Positions 37,501 to 49,198 are shown, counted from the first letter of the stretch. The stretch: 64,000 nucleotides of DNA from Aspidiotus rigidus (GCA_035079385.1 JAVHKY010000071.1:1552001-1616000), one strand, 5' to 3'. Made by a program: numbers and translations. Notes: generated by a model not told the origin, from the sequence alone.

Positions 37501-39775
37501 CTGAAAGGCGCCCAAAGTCTATTGCCCCTTACCGACTTTTCGACTGAAAAGTCAGGTATTGCTCCCGACGCACTTTTGGCTGGTAAGCACGGGAATGAAC
37601 TTTCTCGACGTTTTATATGTCCTAGAGCAGCGCTTCTCAAACTGTGGTACATGTACCACTAGTGGTACGCGAAGAGGTTTGAAGTGGTACGTACACAATC
37701 ACTCAAAATGATGAAAAAAATTAATGAAATTGAAATAGGCATGTAAGTACGAGAAATATAAGATTACAGGTACTTCGTGTACAAAGCTACGAGTTTTACG
37801 CATTTTTGTTCCATAATTATAATATTTTTCATACTGTAATTAAAAAATTTTTCAAGTGGTACGTCAGATTTGATGAGTGTCAAAAAAGGTACGCGGATGA
37901 AAAAGTTTGAGAAGCGCTGTCCTAGAGCACTGCGAGACTAATAGAAAAATTTAAGGTTTCTTCATATATTTATAACGCTTCTTTCGTCAGCTCAACTCCT
38001 CCCAAACTAATACGTCCATTTTCTTCAAACTTAGTCAAAATTATAGTCATGTATGTGGAGTTGTGCATGTGATTTTTTCTTGTTGATTAGTTGAATATGT
38101 ATTTTGAGCATTTCTCAATTTTCTCTCAGATGTGATACCTATTTTCTGAAGTTATCAAATTAACTGTCTTCATACGACTGCATGATATATTATAGTGTTC
38201 AACGTTGTCAACGAGAAACTTTGAGTTCATTTGGATGAATGGTTTTCGAGTGATTCTCAAGATAAATAGATCTCATCGATGTATTTGAGTCCTCTCAATT
38301 GTTATTCGTATGCGCACGGAGCATTTACTGGCTAGAAGAATTTTTAATGAACAACCGTATAGGATAGAGAAATTGTAACTTTTAAACAGGTCGTATAGTT
38401 ATAGCGTTAGTGATAGGTACTACCTTGATCATATTTTATTCAGGTGCTCATGTTACGAAAGACAATAATATTGTCACCAATAAGTTGAATCATCTAGTCC
38501 ATTAGACGTATCATATATTATCAAAAAATTTGTACTACCAGTAGATCCCATTCGTTTCTTGTACGATATCGTGTTTCGGCTGTGTACTTAGATTTGAGAA
38601 CGTTTAGGATAACTTGATACTAGTTGTTCGTGTGGTGGAATAAAATGGTAATGTCTCTCGTCAACAACTAACATATCGTCTTCAGAATAACATGAAATAT
38701 TCTGTTACTGATGAATATGATCGGATCTTCGAACTGGGCTTTCACATTGACAATCATCTAGTTCCTTAGTTCGTTGACTCGCTTAACGATTTGATGTGTT
38801 TGTCCTGTGAACTGTCGTCTTTCTTGAGCCTATTTTCGTTCTGTTGAATAGTTCCTCTAATTACTTTTCATCGAAGGTGACCCTCTACGAGTTTTATGAG
38901 CGATAATAGTTCTTTTCTCCAGTAGATGTGTCGTGATTTTATAAGTTTTGAACGATTAAGGGTATGCTCTACCTAGTCACTCACACGTAGACACACACAA
39001 AATATGTATCGCATGTTGCGATTTTTGCCCCGAGATAACTGATTAAATAAAGCATGAAATATCTTGAAACTTCCTATTTATGTAGATAAAACTTGAAAAA
39101 ATAAGGCTAATTGGTTCACACGAACTAATTTTGTTAATTAATTGGAATTCAACGATTCAAAGATGGGACATTCAGACGAAAGTTCAAATGTTTCCTGAAG
39201 ATCATTCAGAATATTTTGCGATTTGTCAACTAATTAGCCGTATTTTCCTCAACTTCAAGAATGAATTACACCACGTTCCTAATCATTTTGTGCATTATCC
39301 AATATCGATACCGTAGAACGAATACCTCGTAAGCCACAAAAAAAAAAATCGACATAACTGCTATTTTACACGTTTCTCATACTTCGCAATCCAAAAATGA
39401 CAAAAAAAAAAAAAATGTCAATTTTTTGTGGCTTACGAGATATTTGTTCTACGGTATTGAGTCACTACCCGCAACACACCATTTTGTGTACGGCACGTTT
39501 ATTTTCTGTGTGAGTTACTAGGTAGAGCATACCCTTATGTGTTTTTTTTCTCTTCCTTTCAGAAAAATGTTTGTTGGCTGATCAAAAACTTGGCACAGGG
39601 TAATGAAAAGATAACCTCAGAATTTTTGAAACTCGGCGCAGAAGAATGTTTGAGAGATATGCTTCAAGATCATCCGGACTGCGCATTTGAGGCAAATGTC
39701 GGTTTACGTTTACTAGGCTGCGAGGTGGAATGCAGAGAGCTATGGACGGGCGAAGGTAAAGGTATCACGAATTAG
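31600..39775 (+). CDS. ARMC6: ARMC6, armadillo repeat-containing protein 6
   Basis: Exons 31600-31716, 31803-32094, 32160-32296, 32371-32578, 33972-34117, 34213-34332, 34404-34553 and 39563-39775 join in frame (all GT..AG) to 460 codons; the human protein is about 480-500. The first exon, [28 protein letters not shown], is the family's diagnostic N-terminus. It is followed by GVNLQNI, the [14 protein letters not shown] region, [43 protein letters not shown] and the C-terminal [14 protein letters not shown]. The middle forms armadillo (ARM) repeats, a helical scaffold for protein binding; the molecular role of ARMC6 is poorly known. Intron 7 is 5 kb and carries at least two MITEs. The gene converges on RPB9, with 272 bp between stop codons. 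Confidence 0.95.
34554..37627 (+). other. ARMC6 intron 7, proximal part
   Basis: AT-rich intron. Frames near 35131-35370 and 35570-35665 ([21 protein letters not shown]..) look mildly protein-like but have no splice context and no family I recognise. A lone CAGGGTGACCAGATA at 37336, resembling a hAT end, has no partner. Confidence 0.5.
37628..37919. mobile_element. hAT MITE in ARMC6 intron 7, 8-bp TSD
   Basis: The ends CAGCGCTTCTCAAACT and AGTTTGAGAAGCGCTG are typical hAT termini. The flanking perfect TCCTAGAG lies at 37620-37627 and 37920-37927. Subterminal GTGGTACGT words repeat in both arms. Confidence 0.95.
38960..39534. mobile_element. TTAA-flanked MITE copy 2 in ARMC6 intron 7
   Basis: The same GGGTATGCTCTACCTAGT ends as 17164-17602. 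Left flank TTAA (38956-38959), right flank TTAT (one change). It ends 28 bp before the last ARMC6 exon. A nested hairpin lies at 39309-39455. Confidence 0.88.
39309..39455. mobile_element. Hairpin MITE nested in the TTAA MITE
   Basis: Arms TACCGTAGAACGAATACCTC / complement with TTGTGGCTTACGAG and A-rich centre. It is absent from the copy at 17164-17602. Confidence 0.8.
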
Positions 39776-39971
39776 GATATCAACCGTCAGAATTTTCCCA
39801 ACTCGTACGTTCACGATAATGGGTAGAATATAAGTTTCTCTCCGATATTTGTAATTCATTTTAATTACAGATTTAGAGAAGATAAAAAAATGAATCCCTA
39901 ATTTATGTTCAACGAACCTTAATTCTTCTTCTGTTAAATATAACCATTTTCTACATTTATAGTAAAAATTG

Positions 39972-39977
39972 AATAAA
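39972..39977 (+). terminator. Candidate ARMC6 poly(A) signal AATAAA
   Basis: A canonical hexamer about 200 bp after the ARMC6 stop codon and before the RPB9 stop. Cleavage shortly downstream would let the ARMC6 3' end reach close to or into the RPB9 3' end. Confidence 0.5.
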
Positions 39978-40047
39978 ACGTTTTCGTAAAAGTGCGATTG
40001 TACAATTTTTCATCGTTGAAAATTCTTATCGGTATGCAAGTCGTGTT

Positions 40048-40746
40048 TCATTCGGTCCATCTGTGGCAACAAAAAGAACTTGTACAGACGTAGTACAATC
40101 TCATCTCTTCCTAAAAAAAGACAGAAAACCACGATGATTTAATAATGACTGAAAAAAAAAACAAAAAAAAAGGGAGAACACTTCAGGCTACGAACTTCAG
40201 CTCTTCTTGTTTGCGCTTGAAAAAATACAGCTTCACGATGGCCACACTTAGGACACGGGTGCTGTTCAGTTCGAGGTAACGTAGGATCCGAGATGACATC
40301 AGCCACAATATGAGTCAACTCGCTGGGGAGTGATGAATGATAGTATAACTCATGAATGACACAATTACAACTTATTAAAGCCTCGAAAGAAAAGAAAGCT
40401 TACTCAATTTCGTGCATTATCTTGTTGACGTATATGCAATTGCTGTCAGCGTCTTGCTTGTGGTCACAATTACGGCACTAAAGGCGAGAAGATGAGTACG
40501 AGTGAAATAACGGACACATGCATAGAAAGAAAAGTCGACTACTCACCGCATACAAAAGCTTCTTGTTTTCTTTATCTTCTTTAGGGTACAGCATGTTGTT
40601 ACTAACGTAAAGATAAATACAATGAACATTGTTTATAAATGATTGTTGGAGCACTTCTAAAAAAATTTCACTCACCATTCTTGACAAAATCTAATTCCAA
40701 CAAAGGCTGGACCTTCTCCATGTGACTCAATTCCTGGTAAAACCAT
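40048..40746 (-). CDS. RPB9: RNA polymerase II subunit RPB9
   Basis: Minus-strand exons 40746-40676, 40601-40547, 40477-40404, 40322-40196 and 40110-40048 join to exactly 129 codons, the usual RPB9 length. RPB9 sits at the lobe/jaw of Pol II and supports transcript fidelity and TFIIS-stimulated cleavage. Two zinc ribbons are complete: Cys21/24/43/46 (FCQEC, ACRNC) and Cys90/93/118/123 (PCPKC, VCTSSFC). Between them lie [24 protein letters not shown] and SDPTLPRTE; the end is CHRWTE. The fourth donor (GTTCGT) is weak but is the only one that restores the conserved RRAEEEMRLYY. Introns are 69-85 bp. The reading frame is open upstream of the ATG (..LEFPLESTSENILN), probably 5'UTR. The reading is highly constrained by homology. 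Confidence 0.97.
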
Positions 40747-41233
40747 ATTGAGAATATTTTCTGATGTTGATTCGAGGGGGAATTCCAAAGCATCGACTGA
40801 TGAGTGACGATACTTGTTACCTACAGAGTTCAAGTCTCGATCGCAGATAGCCAGTGCAAATGGCGTTATCAGTCATCGCAACAATGAGAGGCTTGAACAG
40901 GGCTCGGCCTTCGACTATATATCATGTGGACTGCGCTAAGCGAGTTGGCTATTTAACGTAACGTCGTGTCTCGTGAGTCGTGTGAACGGTCGACTGCGCC
41001 ACGCGTACTCTGCCGTACAAAGCTAAATTGAATTGATGTATTATTATGAAGAACGCATGTATATAGATACCTAATAATAATAAAGCACTAGAACGATACG
41101 AGTGAAGACATACGCCATTTTCTATCGTGCAGAAACCCTCCAAGGTACATCGCGTGTCGCGTAACATCGCGGATATAGATACCTAAAAGAGACAAGATAG
41201 CTAACTCTCCATATGCGCTGTCAAAGTCGTATA

Positions 41234-41687
41234 CACGGTACATTATAGAGGTATTGACACGAACGTAATGCCGTGTTTGTTACTGTCGCCTGAGTTGTGT
41301 CAGTTGATATAATCTACGCTAGGAGCGTTGCAAGGTATTACTAAGCATGAAAACTACATGAATACTGGGTAATGTAAATTCATCAATTTTTGAAAATTCG
41401 TAGAGGAATCAGGTATTAACCTAAAAATCTGAAACCGGGTACGAATAGACAACTCACCATGCTCTACTTATTTAAAAAAAAAATTATCTTCCTAGGTGAA
41501 TTTCTTCACCTTTTACAACCGTTGAAAATTTCGTCAATATTAGGGTACCTCCGGTAAGGTTGCGACACAGGTGGGGTGTGGAAGGTATTCAAACGATCCC
41601 TGCGAGCGTAGCGGAATTCCGTATGAATTAACACAATTCGTGCGACAGAAATTTTTCGTTGTGTCAATACCTCTATAATGTACCGTG
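41234..41687. mobile_element. hAT MITE family G copy 2, 454 bp
   Basis: The ends CACGGTACATTATAGAGGTA and complement lie within perfect 8-bp repeats GTCGTATA (41226-41233, 41688-41695). Same length as 20180-20633, in the opposite orientation. Confidence 0.95.
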
Positions 41688-42186
41688 GTCGTATAGAACA
41701 CCAAGTTGAGTAACTCGCGCAGTTTCATGTTGTTGCCACGGAACATGAATGTTGAGCGCTGGCGTAGCATTGCTCACGAGTTTTTTGGAAATAGCTGGCT
41801 GACAATGGAGAAAACGTATTTTTCAAATTTTAATTTCTAAAATTCTAATGAACCGTTTATATTCATGTATGGCTTAAAAAAAAGCTGGAAGCCTCGTCTT
41901 TAATATTCAAAAGAAAAAATAGGTAGGTGTCGATCGATTTTTGGAGATAACACGCAGTTTCTAAACATACTTTTTACGTGTATTTCTCCCATAAGAGCAT
42001 AAGCAATGCGACGCTGCGCGCGTATAGTGATAAATTTCGTTACATTTTTTTGTATTCATTGCGTATATAGGAAGATGCACAACTTGTTACGTTAGTAATA
42101 TATATGACTTTGTGCGCTGTGTTAAAATCCAGTACCCGATTTTTGTCGAGCTAATTTACGTGCCGAGAGATAGCGCCACTGTATTG

Positions 42187-42480
42187 TAGGGCTAAGTTAA
42201 CATTGCGCTTATGGACGTTTTTCAGTATTTATCAATTATCTCGGAAACCGTTTATTTTTATGAAAAAATGAAGAGAACAAAATTTATTCCCCTTGTAATT
42301 TCCTATCGTATGAGACCTATTTCATATTTTGAAAAAAAAAATTCAAAGTAGGTCTCATTTGATAGGAAATTACAAGGGGAATAAATTTTGTTCAATTCAT
42401 TTTTTCATAAAAATAGACCGCTTTCGAGATAATTGATGAAAACTGAAAAATGTCCATAAGCGCAATGTTAATTTAGCCTA
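42187..42480. mobile_element. TAGGGCTAAATTAAC MITE copy 2
   Basis: A foldback of 294 bp, nearly identical to 30546-30840 and at the orthologous site of element K. Confidence 0.9.
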
Positions 42481-42629
42481 AGAAAACTGTGTCGCTGTGC
42501 TGGCGTGCGGTGGAACACTAGAACTAGTTTGCTATCTTGTCTCTTTTAGGCATCTTTAAACGCATGATACGATCACGCGCCCAGTGTTTTTGTTGCATTG
42601 TGTAAATGGGTCTACTGGTGCCCCGTGAG

Positions 42630-43020
42630 CAGGGATGTCCAGCCAATCACCATTGACTTAAACTTGGCTTATGGCTTTCAGCTCTAGCTGAAAGCCAATG
42701 GGTCTCGATTTCATTAACTGACTTACCATTGGCTAATAGCGTATTCATTTAGCGTTCCAGAGTCGCTTGATAACGTTCCGGAGTCGCTTTATACCGTTCC
42801 GGAAGCGGTTTCTACCGTTTTGGAGCCGGTTTATATTGTTCCACAGCCGATATCTAATTTTTTGATGATTGTCTGACTTTGAGCTGATGATTGGCTGACT
42901 TTGGGCTGACAGCCAAACAGGGCGCATTTTGTTAGCTGACTTTTAGCTTCTGCAAAAATGGTCACAACATTGGCTTAAGCTTTTAGCTTACGTTTGGCTG
43001 GCTTTAGCTGGACATCTCTG
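42630..43020. mobile_element. hAT MITE with CAGGGATGTCCAGC ends
   Basis: The ends CAGGGATGTCCAGC and GCTGGACATCTCTG are flanked by CCCGTGAG and CCAGTGAG (8 bp, one mismatch). The interior repeats GTTCCGGAGTCG-like words (42750-42830) and GGCTGAC/TTGGCT words. Confidence 0.85.
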
Positions 43021-43702
43021 CCAGTGAGAATTATGGTAATCCTAATTCTTATTTTGGACAGACATTACATCCAAATCGACGATCAGGCAAACTGGATCTT
43101 TTGGATGATTGGTGCAAGTGTGTGAATCGTGATAACACACTACTATTACTTTATTGATGGAATAATAGGGTAAAATTTAGATCTAGGAAATTGGAGCTCT
43201 CTTTCACATATGATAAACACTCTACTCTGAAGTGAATGGTCGGGTAGAAAAAGGGCCTTGGCACAATTTAGGGCCCTTTTTTGATTATTAGTGATTCAAG
43301 TTCAGCACTCTCTCCCCTTCATGCGGTAAAAATTTTAATTCATTCTGATGACTATGAGGTACATAAAACTATGTTGAAGTGGAGCGTCTACCATGCTTGA
43401 ACTCTCAGTAGGTAGTTGTAAAATGGCGGCAATCGAGGTTGTCTCAAACTTTGCCTCTAGATTAGCTTAAAGAACACTGAAAATCGATACAGATGGCATC
43501 ATGTATATCTAGAAGGCCTTCATTTCATTTCCCATGCCTATTTATAGCCATGATGATGAACTTTGTATTGAAGATGAGCAAGTACTTTATGCTTATCTTA
43601 CCTCTATAACATGCCTCCTAACATAATACATACAGATATTACTGGCTACTAATTAATAACACTACTAACTGTGGTGTGTAATATGAGAAACCATCTACCG
43701 AC

Positions 43703-44164
43703 CACGGTATAAGATGAAGAGGTAATGACACAACGCTAAAATCGTGTCCGCAGTTTTGAAGTTGTACGTACAAACTTCCGCTAGGTTTGCAGCGAACACT
43801 CGGGCTGTTTCCCTGTTCCTTCTACACCCCACCTGCGCCGAGACGTTACCGTTGGTACCCTAGTATTGATGAAATTTCCAAGGATTATAAAAAATCCAAG
43901 AATTTACTTAAAAGGGTGATTCTTTCAAAATTTTATAGAGTAGATTAAATGGTATTTTTATGCCAAATATGAAATGCATCGGCTGATTCCTGATCCTGCA
44001 ATAAATTTTTGAAAGTAGCGGCGTTCCCATAAGACTCTGTACATTACCCATCACTTTCATCACGAGCGCTGCGCTCGGGATGTTCAGAACTACTTCAAAA
44101 TCACGGACAGCGTTTACCACAGTCAGAATACGTTCGTGTCACTACCTCTTCATCTTATACCGTG
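43703..44164. mobile_element. hAT MITE family H copy 1, 462 bp
   Basis: The ends CACGGTATAAGATGAAGAGG and complement are flanked by perfect CTACCGAC (43695-43702, 44165-44172). The surrounding repeat occurs without the insert at 46190-46370 (GGTCGGTAGATGGTTTCTCA), an empty site. Confidence 0.96.
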
Positions 44165-44800
44165 CTACCGACCAGTATGATGGCGGATCTACTATAACAC
44201 TTTGACCCTCTGAGAAACTCACTTTTTTGAGGATTTATCAATTTATACTCAAAAATACTTATTATTACTGCAGCACAATACTTGCAAATATGGGTATTGG
44301 CTTGAAATACATTCATTTATTATTATTACTCTTGACAAGATCCAAAAAGTTGCTAGAACGCGTGGAAAGTCGATAATTGACTAATTGCAAAAAGGGCCTT
44401 AATTGCGCAGACTATAACGTGCTCTACAGGCAACTCAGGAACTTTCTAACGTTCTAATTTTCAGTGATTTTCTAGATCGGACATCCATCTACAATCTTAC
44501 CAAGGTTTATGACGTTTGTGTCTTTCCTTATGGCATTTCTATGAATCTGAACTTTCAAATGCGTTTTTCTTGAAAACTACTTTTTGTGTTAACCGTTCTT
44601 ACAATGCGCCAGTGGTATAAAAGCGGTAATCGGTGTCATGTGCTTGACAAAACTCACGTTCACTTTAAGAAAGGAGAGAAAGTAGTAAAAAGTACGTACT
44701 TTCAGTCCTCGAGTCTCGGGAACGGAACGGTCAACGTGAGTTGCGCGTAAAGTAAAACTAACACTATAGGGCTTTTCCATGTCGGCGCATTGCATACGTA

Positions 44801-45587
44801 TAGACCAAATCGCCATGACGTCATTCACGGACATTCACTGATAACAAGGCGATGTTTGCTCCCACAGATATATAATAAGAACCTAGATATCGGACTCGCT
44901 ATCTCGCGCGTGTTACGTTTTTGTGAGCGGCCCTAGTATAACCATTCCCCTAAGAGGAGGCAAAACACGGAATTCCCATAAGACGCTGTACAACTTTGAA
45001 CTTGAATAAGTGAACAAAAATTGATTCTTTCGAGTTCAAATTTTCAGTTAAATTTTTTCGTTACGTTCTTAATCGAGAACAAGAAATACTCGGCATTTTT
45101 AACCAATTCAAGATATAGCTGCCATAAGACGCGTGTTAAACGGTGGTGTACCCTGCACCGCTCTCGCGTGACGGGTGCGCCTGCAACGCTCACAGATACT
45201 TCGACGAGTCCGATATCTAGGTTCTTATTATATATCTATGTTTGCTCCGCGATGGCTTACCCCAACTTACGCGTAAGTTCAAAACAAAAAAAATGCTCCA
45301 TAAGAAATACACGGGAACGTTTCGATCTTACGTTCAGATTTGAAAACAAGAAATAAGTTAAGAACCGCAGGTACATTTTCAAAGACATGAGAACTTCCTG
45401 ATTCTAAATATAAACACGTAATTGCTTACTTATTTCCAATCTTTTAATTTGAGCGTATGATCGAAATGATCCCTGTGTATTCTTATGGGAATTGATATCC
45501 TACTTTGAACTGATACAGTATACTATCGCATTCTCTCGATTCCTGTTATCAGTAAATGTTCATGAATGACGTCACGGCGATTTAGTC
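44801..45587. mobile_element. CRE-superfamily MITE nested in copy 3
   Basis: The ends TAGACCAAATCGCCATGACG and its near complement are inserted at a TA of the host MITE. A perfect TGACGTCA lies at each end (44816-44823, 45567-45574). The inner words CCATAAGAAATACACGGGAA (near 45300) and CCTGTGTATTCTTATGGGAA (near 45471) are inverted. Another hairpin element sits inside at 44863-45237. Confidence 0.92.
44863..45237. mobile_element. Third-level hairpin insertion
   Basis: Arms AGATATATAATAAGAACCTA and complement (with GATATCGGACTCG) are bounded by an 11-bp direct repeat ATGTTTGCTCC (44852-44862, 45238-45248). The 11-bp length is longer than hAT or mariner duplications. Confidence 0.82.
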
Positions 45588-46548
45588 TATTCTCTTACGT
45601 GTTATCAAAATGGTAGTATTTCCAACATTGCTCTTATGGGTGTTGCTGGATTGCATACTCATTTTCATTGTGGAGTAGTTTGCCATAAGAGCAATGTTAG
45701 AAATACTATTATTTCGATAACACGTAGGAAAATACGTATGCAATGCGCCGACATGGAAAAGCCCTATAGTCTGATCACAAATAGAGTGGGTCACGTAAAC
45801 AAACCCGCGAACTGCTTCCTTGTATCGTAATCAATATTTGTGCATGAAAGCGGGTCGCGGGTGATTTGCGATCAGACTATTCGCATCAGGCCACTTGTTA
45901 TAGTAGATCCGCCATCATACTGGTCGGTAGATGGTATTTGATTCCCGTTCATGGTATTTGTTAACGTCTCGTTCGTGGGTCCAATAGATTCCTTTTCGCA
46001 GTGTTTACCATCCGGCGGAAGTTCTCCGGTTCCAGGCATTGGAAAATAGGAATTCAGCGAGTGCGAGATGAATAAACGAAAATAAAATGACTTTTTTTTT
46101 TTTTTTTTTTTAAATGGACAAACTTTATCTATACAGTATTTTTTAAAACAAGCAGTATGGGATGCCCGTAACCCTGTTATCGTAGATCCGCCATCATACT
46201 GGTCGGTAGATGGTTTCTCATATTATACACCACAGTTAGTAGTGTTATTAATTAGTAGCCAGTAATATCTGTATAAATTATGTTAGGAGGCATGTTATAG
46301 AGGTAAGATAAGCATAGTACTATACATAGTACAAAGTACTTGCTCATCTTCAACACCACTACTGTAGACGCGCTAGTGTCCTGGACGAAAAAGTGATCAC
46401 ATGAAAATTTACACAAGAGCGTATTTTATTTCAACTAGCTATAGGTATCTCTTTTATTACTGAAAAAAAAAGTACCACTTATAATGACCGTTTTTGACTC
46501 TCTTGACTAGTAGAATAGTATGAAACTCATAAAAATAAAAATTTCACC

Positions 46549-46975
46549 AATAGACTGAATTATCGTGACGTCAGTCATTGTAAACTCTTTACCAATAACG
46601 CGCGAACACACTTCAAAAACCCTTAAATGTGATCGATTGTATCGTTCTTGGTTCTATCACATTATCAATTCTCATAAGAAATACACTGGAACGTTTCGAT
46701 CATACGTTCAAATTGAAAAACCAGAAATAAATAAGCAATTACGTGTTTATATTCAGAAGTAGGAAGTTCTCAAGTATTTGAAAATGTACCCGTGGTTCTT
46801 TATTTATTTCTGGGTTTTAAATTTGATCGTAAGATCGGAACGTTCCTGTGGATTTCTTATGGAGCATTTTTTTGTTTACCAACCACAGCGGTAAAATAGG
46901 GTAAAAATAACAGCGTGCAGCGTGGTTGTAGGGTAAGCTATGTGGAGTTTGTGACGTCACGATAATTCAGTCCAT
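46549..46975. mobile_element. CRE-superfamily MITE, TGAATTATCG ends
   Basis: The ends AATAGACTGAATTATCG and complement run directly into TGACGTCA (46566-46573, 46952-46959). The inner words TCTCATAAGAAATACACTGG (near 46670) and CCTGTGGATTTCTTATGGA (near 46848) are inverted. It lies within a further inverted pair (GTCCTGGACGAAAAAGTGAT near 46378 and its partner near 46985). Confidence 0.9.
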
Positions 46976-47323
46976 TATCTGAAACATCACTTTTTCGTCC
47001 ACGTCCAGTTTCCACAAATGGCCGCTGTAGTAAATGTAGAGGGCGACTCTTTTGGGGTCTGACGCGAATAGATGTTGAGCCATATTTTTTACCGCTTAGC
47101 GCAGTCCATTTTCTAATACATAAAATAGAAAGTTTGTCTGTATGTATGTTCGTCCATAACTTTTGAACGCCTTCACCTATCGACTTGGAATTTTTTTTTT
47201 ATAAATTTCGTTTTATTCGGGTCAGGTTTTTGAATAAATTTTGACGTTCTGACTCCCTCAAGGTGGAGTGGGGGGCGAAAAAAATAGGGAAAAACGGGCA
47301 TTATCGAGCACTGAAACTAAGGA

Positions 47324-47653
47324 ACTATATAAGATAGGTATGCACAAGTGATAAGAATAGGATCGTCACCACACTGATAAAGTCGAAGGAGGAGCAATCT
47401 GAGTAGTATCCTAAGAGAATTTTAAGCATCAAGCATGGAATACAAGAATTTAAACTACAAAAAATGAAGGAAATTCGCTAATTTCTTTTTTTCATCGATA
47501 TAATCTTTCTAATTAACGAAAATTCAATGTTTGACATTTAAATTTTTCTCACATGGCCCTCCTGAAATCTTCTAAAACTGCTCCTCCTTCGACTTTATCA
47601 ACATGGCGATGATCCCTTTCTTATCACTTGCACACTCGTATCTTATATAGTTC
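47324..47653. mobile_element. Hairpin MITE with GAACTATATAAGATA ends
   Basis: Arms of about 75 bp (47324-47396 and 47575-47653) share ATAAAGTCGAAGGAGGAGCA in inverted orientation. Boundaries are approximate. Confidence 0.75.
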
Positions 47654-47704
47654 CTTACTGAAACTGCTTCTCGCTGTACCTTAGACCTACGCGCAATGTT
47701 CCAA

Positions 47705-49192
47705 CCATTGACTAAAAAAATACATATTTTTTATTTTTTAATAGTTGTGTCGTATAATTTTCAAATGTTTCTTCATATTGTCTGTCATTCATTACAAAAC
47801 CGAAGAAGTAGGACATTGTCAATGAATTAATTGTTGGCAAACATTTTTTTTTAATAGAAAACATATAAATAATTCTGTAAGTAGATTACTTTTCTGTGGA
47901 CCTGTATTCAAAATTTTTATGCAAACTGTCTTTCTTTTTCAGTCTTCCGCATCCATCTCCTCTAATTATCCACATTGTAATTATTGATTCTACTTGTTAT
48001 CCTCCTGCAAATTAATAGAAGAAAAACGTTTCGATTGTAAGATTAGTTAATTCATTTCCCCTGTTCTCTTTCACTTTTTCTTCTCGAGGTCCTCAATATC
48101 AACTGCCTCATGCACTCTTGACCTAAGTCACATTTTTGCAATCTGGTGAAAAAGACCTATTTCTCCAGATTACAAAAATGCAACTTAGGTCAAGTGTGCA
48201 TGAGGCCGTTGATATATTCTTTCAGGTCCACTCACCTCCAAGTAACAGTTATTCTCGATGTCAAATCCTGATTTTTGTAATTCACTATGCTATAAGTATT
48301 CTTCTGTTAAATCGTGATGACGTCAAGTCCTACTCCAGTTTATAATCTAGTCAACTACCTAATTCAAATTAAAATTTAATTGTGAACCTTTTCTATGGGA
48401 GATTCTTGAAAATTTTGATGTCTAGTCATTTGCCAAGAATAATGAATGGTTGAAATTTTTTCTATTCCTCCTCCTGCCATATAAATGTGGGAAATTAAAG
48501 TTCCATATTCCTCTCTCATCATATTATACAGCTTAAAAATCAACATTTTCCCAAGATAACCTTTTGTCATAATTGTATAGCTCGATGTACAAAATTTTTT
48601 CAATTTCAACTCGTCTGGTGGTTCAATGAAGATCCTCTCCTGTCATACATAGCTCGATTCCCAATAATTGAACTGTTTTCAAATCTGAATTGTTTAAAAG
48701 TACAAATTTTTACTAACCCCTGTCTGTCACATACAGCTCAAAAGTCTTACTTCTTCCAATAATTTTTTCGAGTCCCTCCTGATTTAGTTAGTTCAATTTT
48801 AGAAATTTCATCAAATGCAATCCGTTTTTCGGGACTCAGATTTTGAATTCAATTCTCAATATTGAAAACAATCCATCCCATAGAAGAGGATCTCTGATTT
48901 CCTTGTTTGACTTTGTAAACGCCATTGTCTTTCATTACAACTTTCAATTCCATCTTTTTTGGTTGAATAATATGAATCTGATCAAAAGCTTCATTACAAT
49001 ATTCATTTAGTCAACGTGATCTCTGCAGAATCGCTCCCTCTATTTTTCCTGAATACATATCTCTCACATTAGGTTTAAGCCTATACTTTCCTATCCCATC
49101 TCTAAAAAACACTCCCACATAATTCTTCATACTCCATCATTTATTTAATCATCAAAAACTTTTATTCTGATTTTGGTTGACATCAGTTATCC
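47705..49192. repeat. Large inverted duplication, left arm
   Basis: Across its length it matches the complement of 52889-54660. Shared blocks include TTGACATCAGTTATCC (end at 49192), GTACATCGAGCTATACAATT, TTCTTGGCAAATGAC, AATTAGAGGAGATAGATG and CAATGAATAATTGACA-like sequence. It carries a private hairpin insertion at about 48098-48212 that is missing from the right arm. Confidence 0.85.
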
Positions 49193-49198
49193 TATAAT

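Larger units (their letters stand above)
40927..42570. mobile_element. Element K copy 2 with nested MITEs
   Basis: It starts TGGACTGCGCTAAGCG, 181 bp upstream of the RPB9 start codon. It shares with 30173-31364 the TACCTAAAAGAGACA block, the CTCTCCATATGCGCTG junction (unoccupied here), TTTTTGTCGAGCTAATTTAC, the 42187 MITE and GGTGGAACACTAGAAC. The right terminal CGCAGTCCA was not found, so the right boundary is approximate. Confidence 0.7.
44767..45766. mobile_element. TAGGGCTTTTCC MITE copy 3, split by a nested insertion
   Basis: The left 34 bp (44767-44800) and the right part (from about 45588) rejoin to the same foldback as 17893-18094. The outer flank is TA on both sides (44765-44766 and 45767-45768). 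The interruption is the MITE at 44801-45587. Confidence 0.93.

Noticed and set aside
43908..44120. 70-codon frame repeated three times as a possible gene
   Set aside because: It sits entirely inside the hAT MITE family H; sharing is explained by recent copying. Kept only as a low-interest finding.
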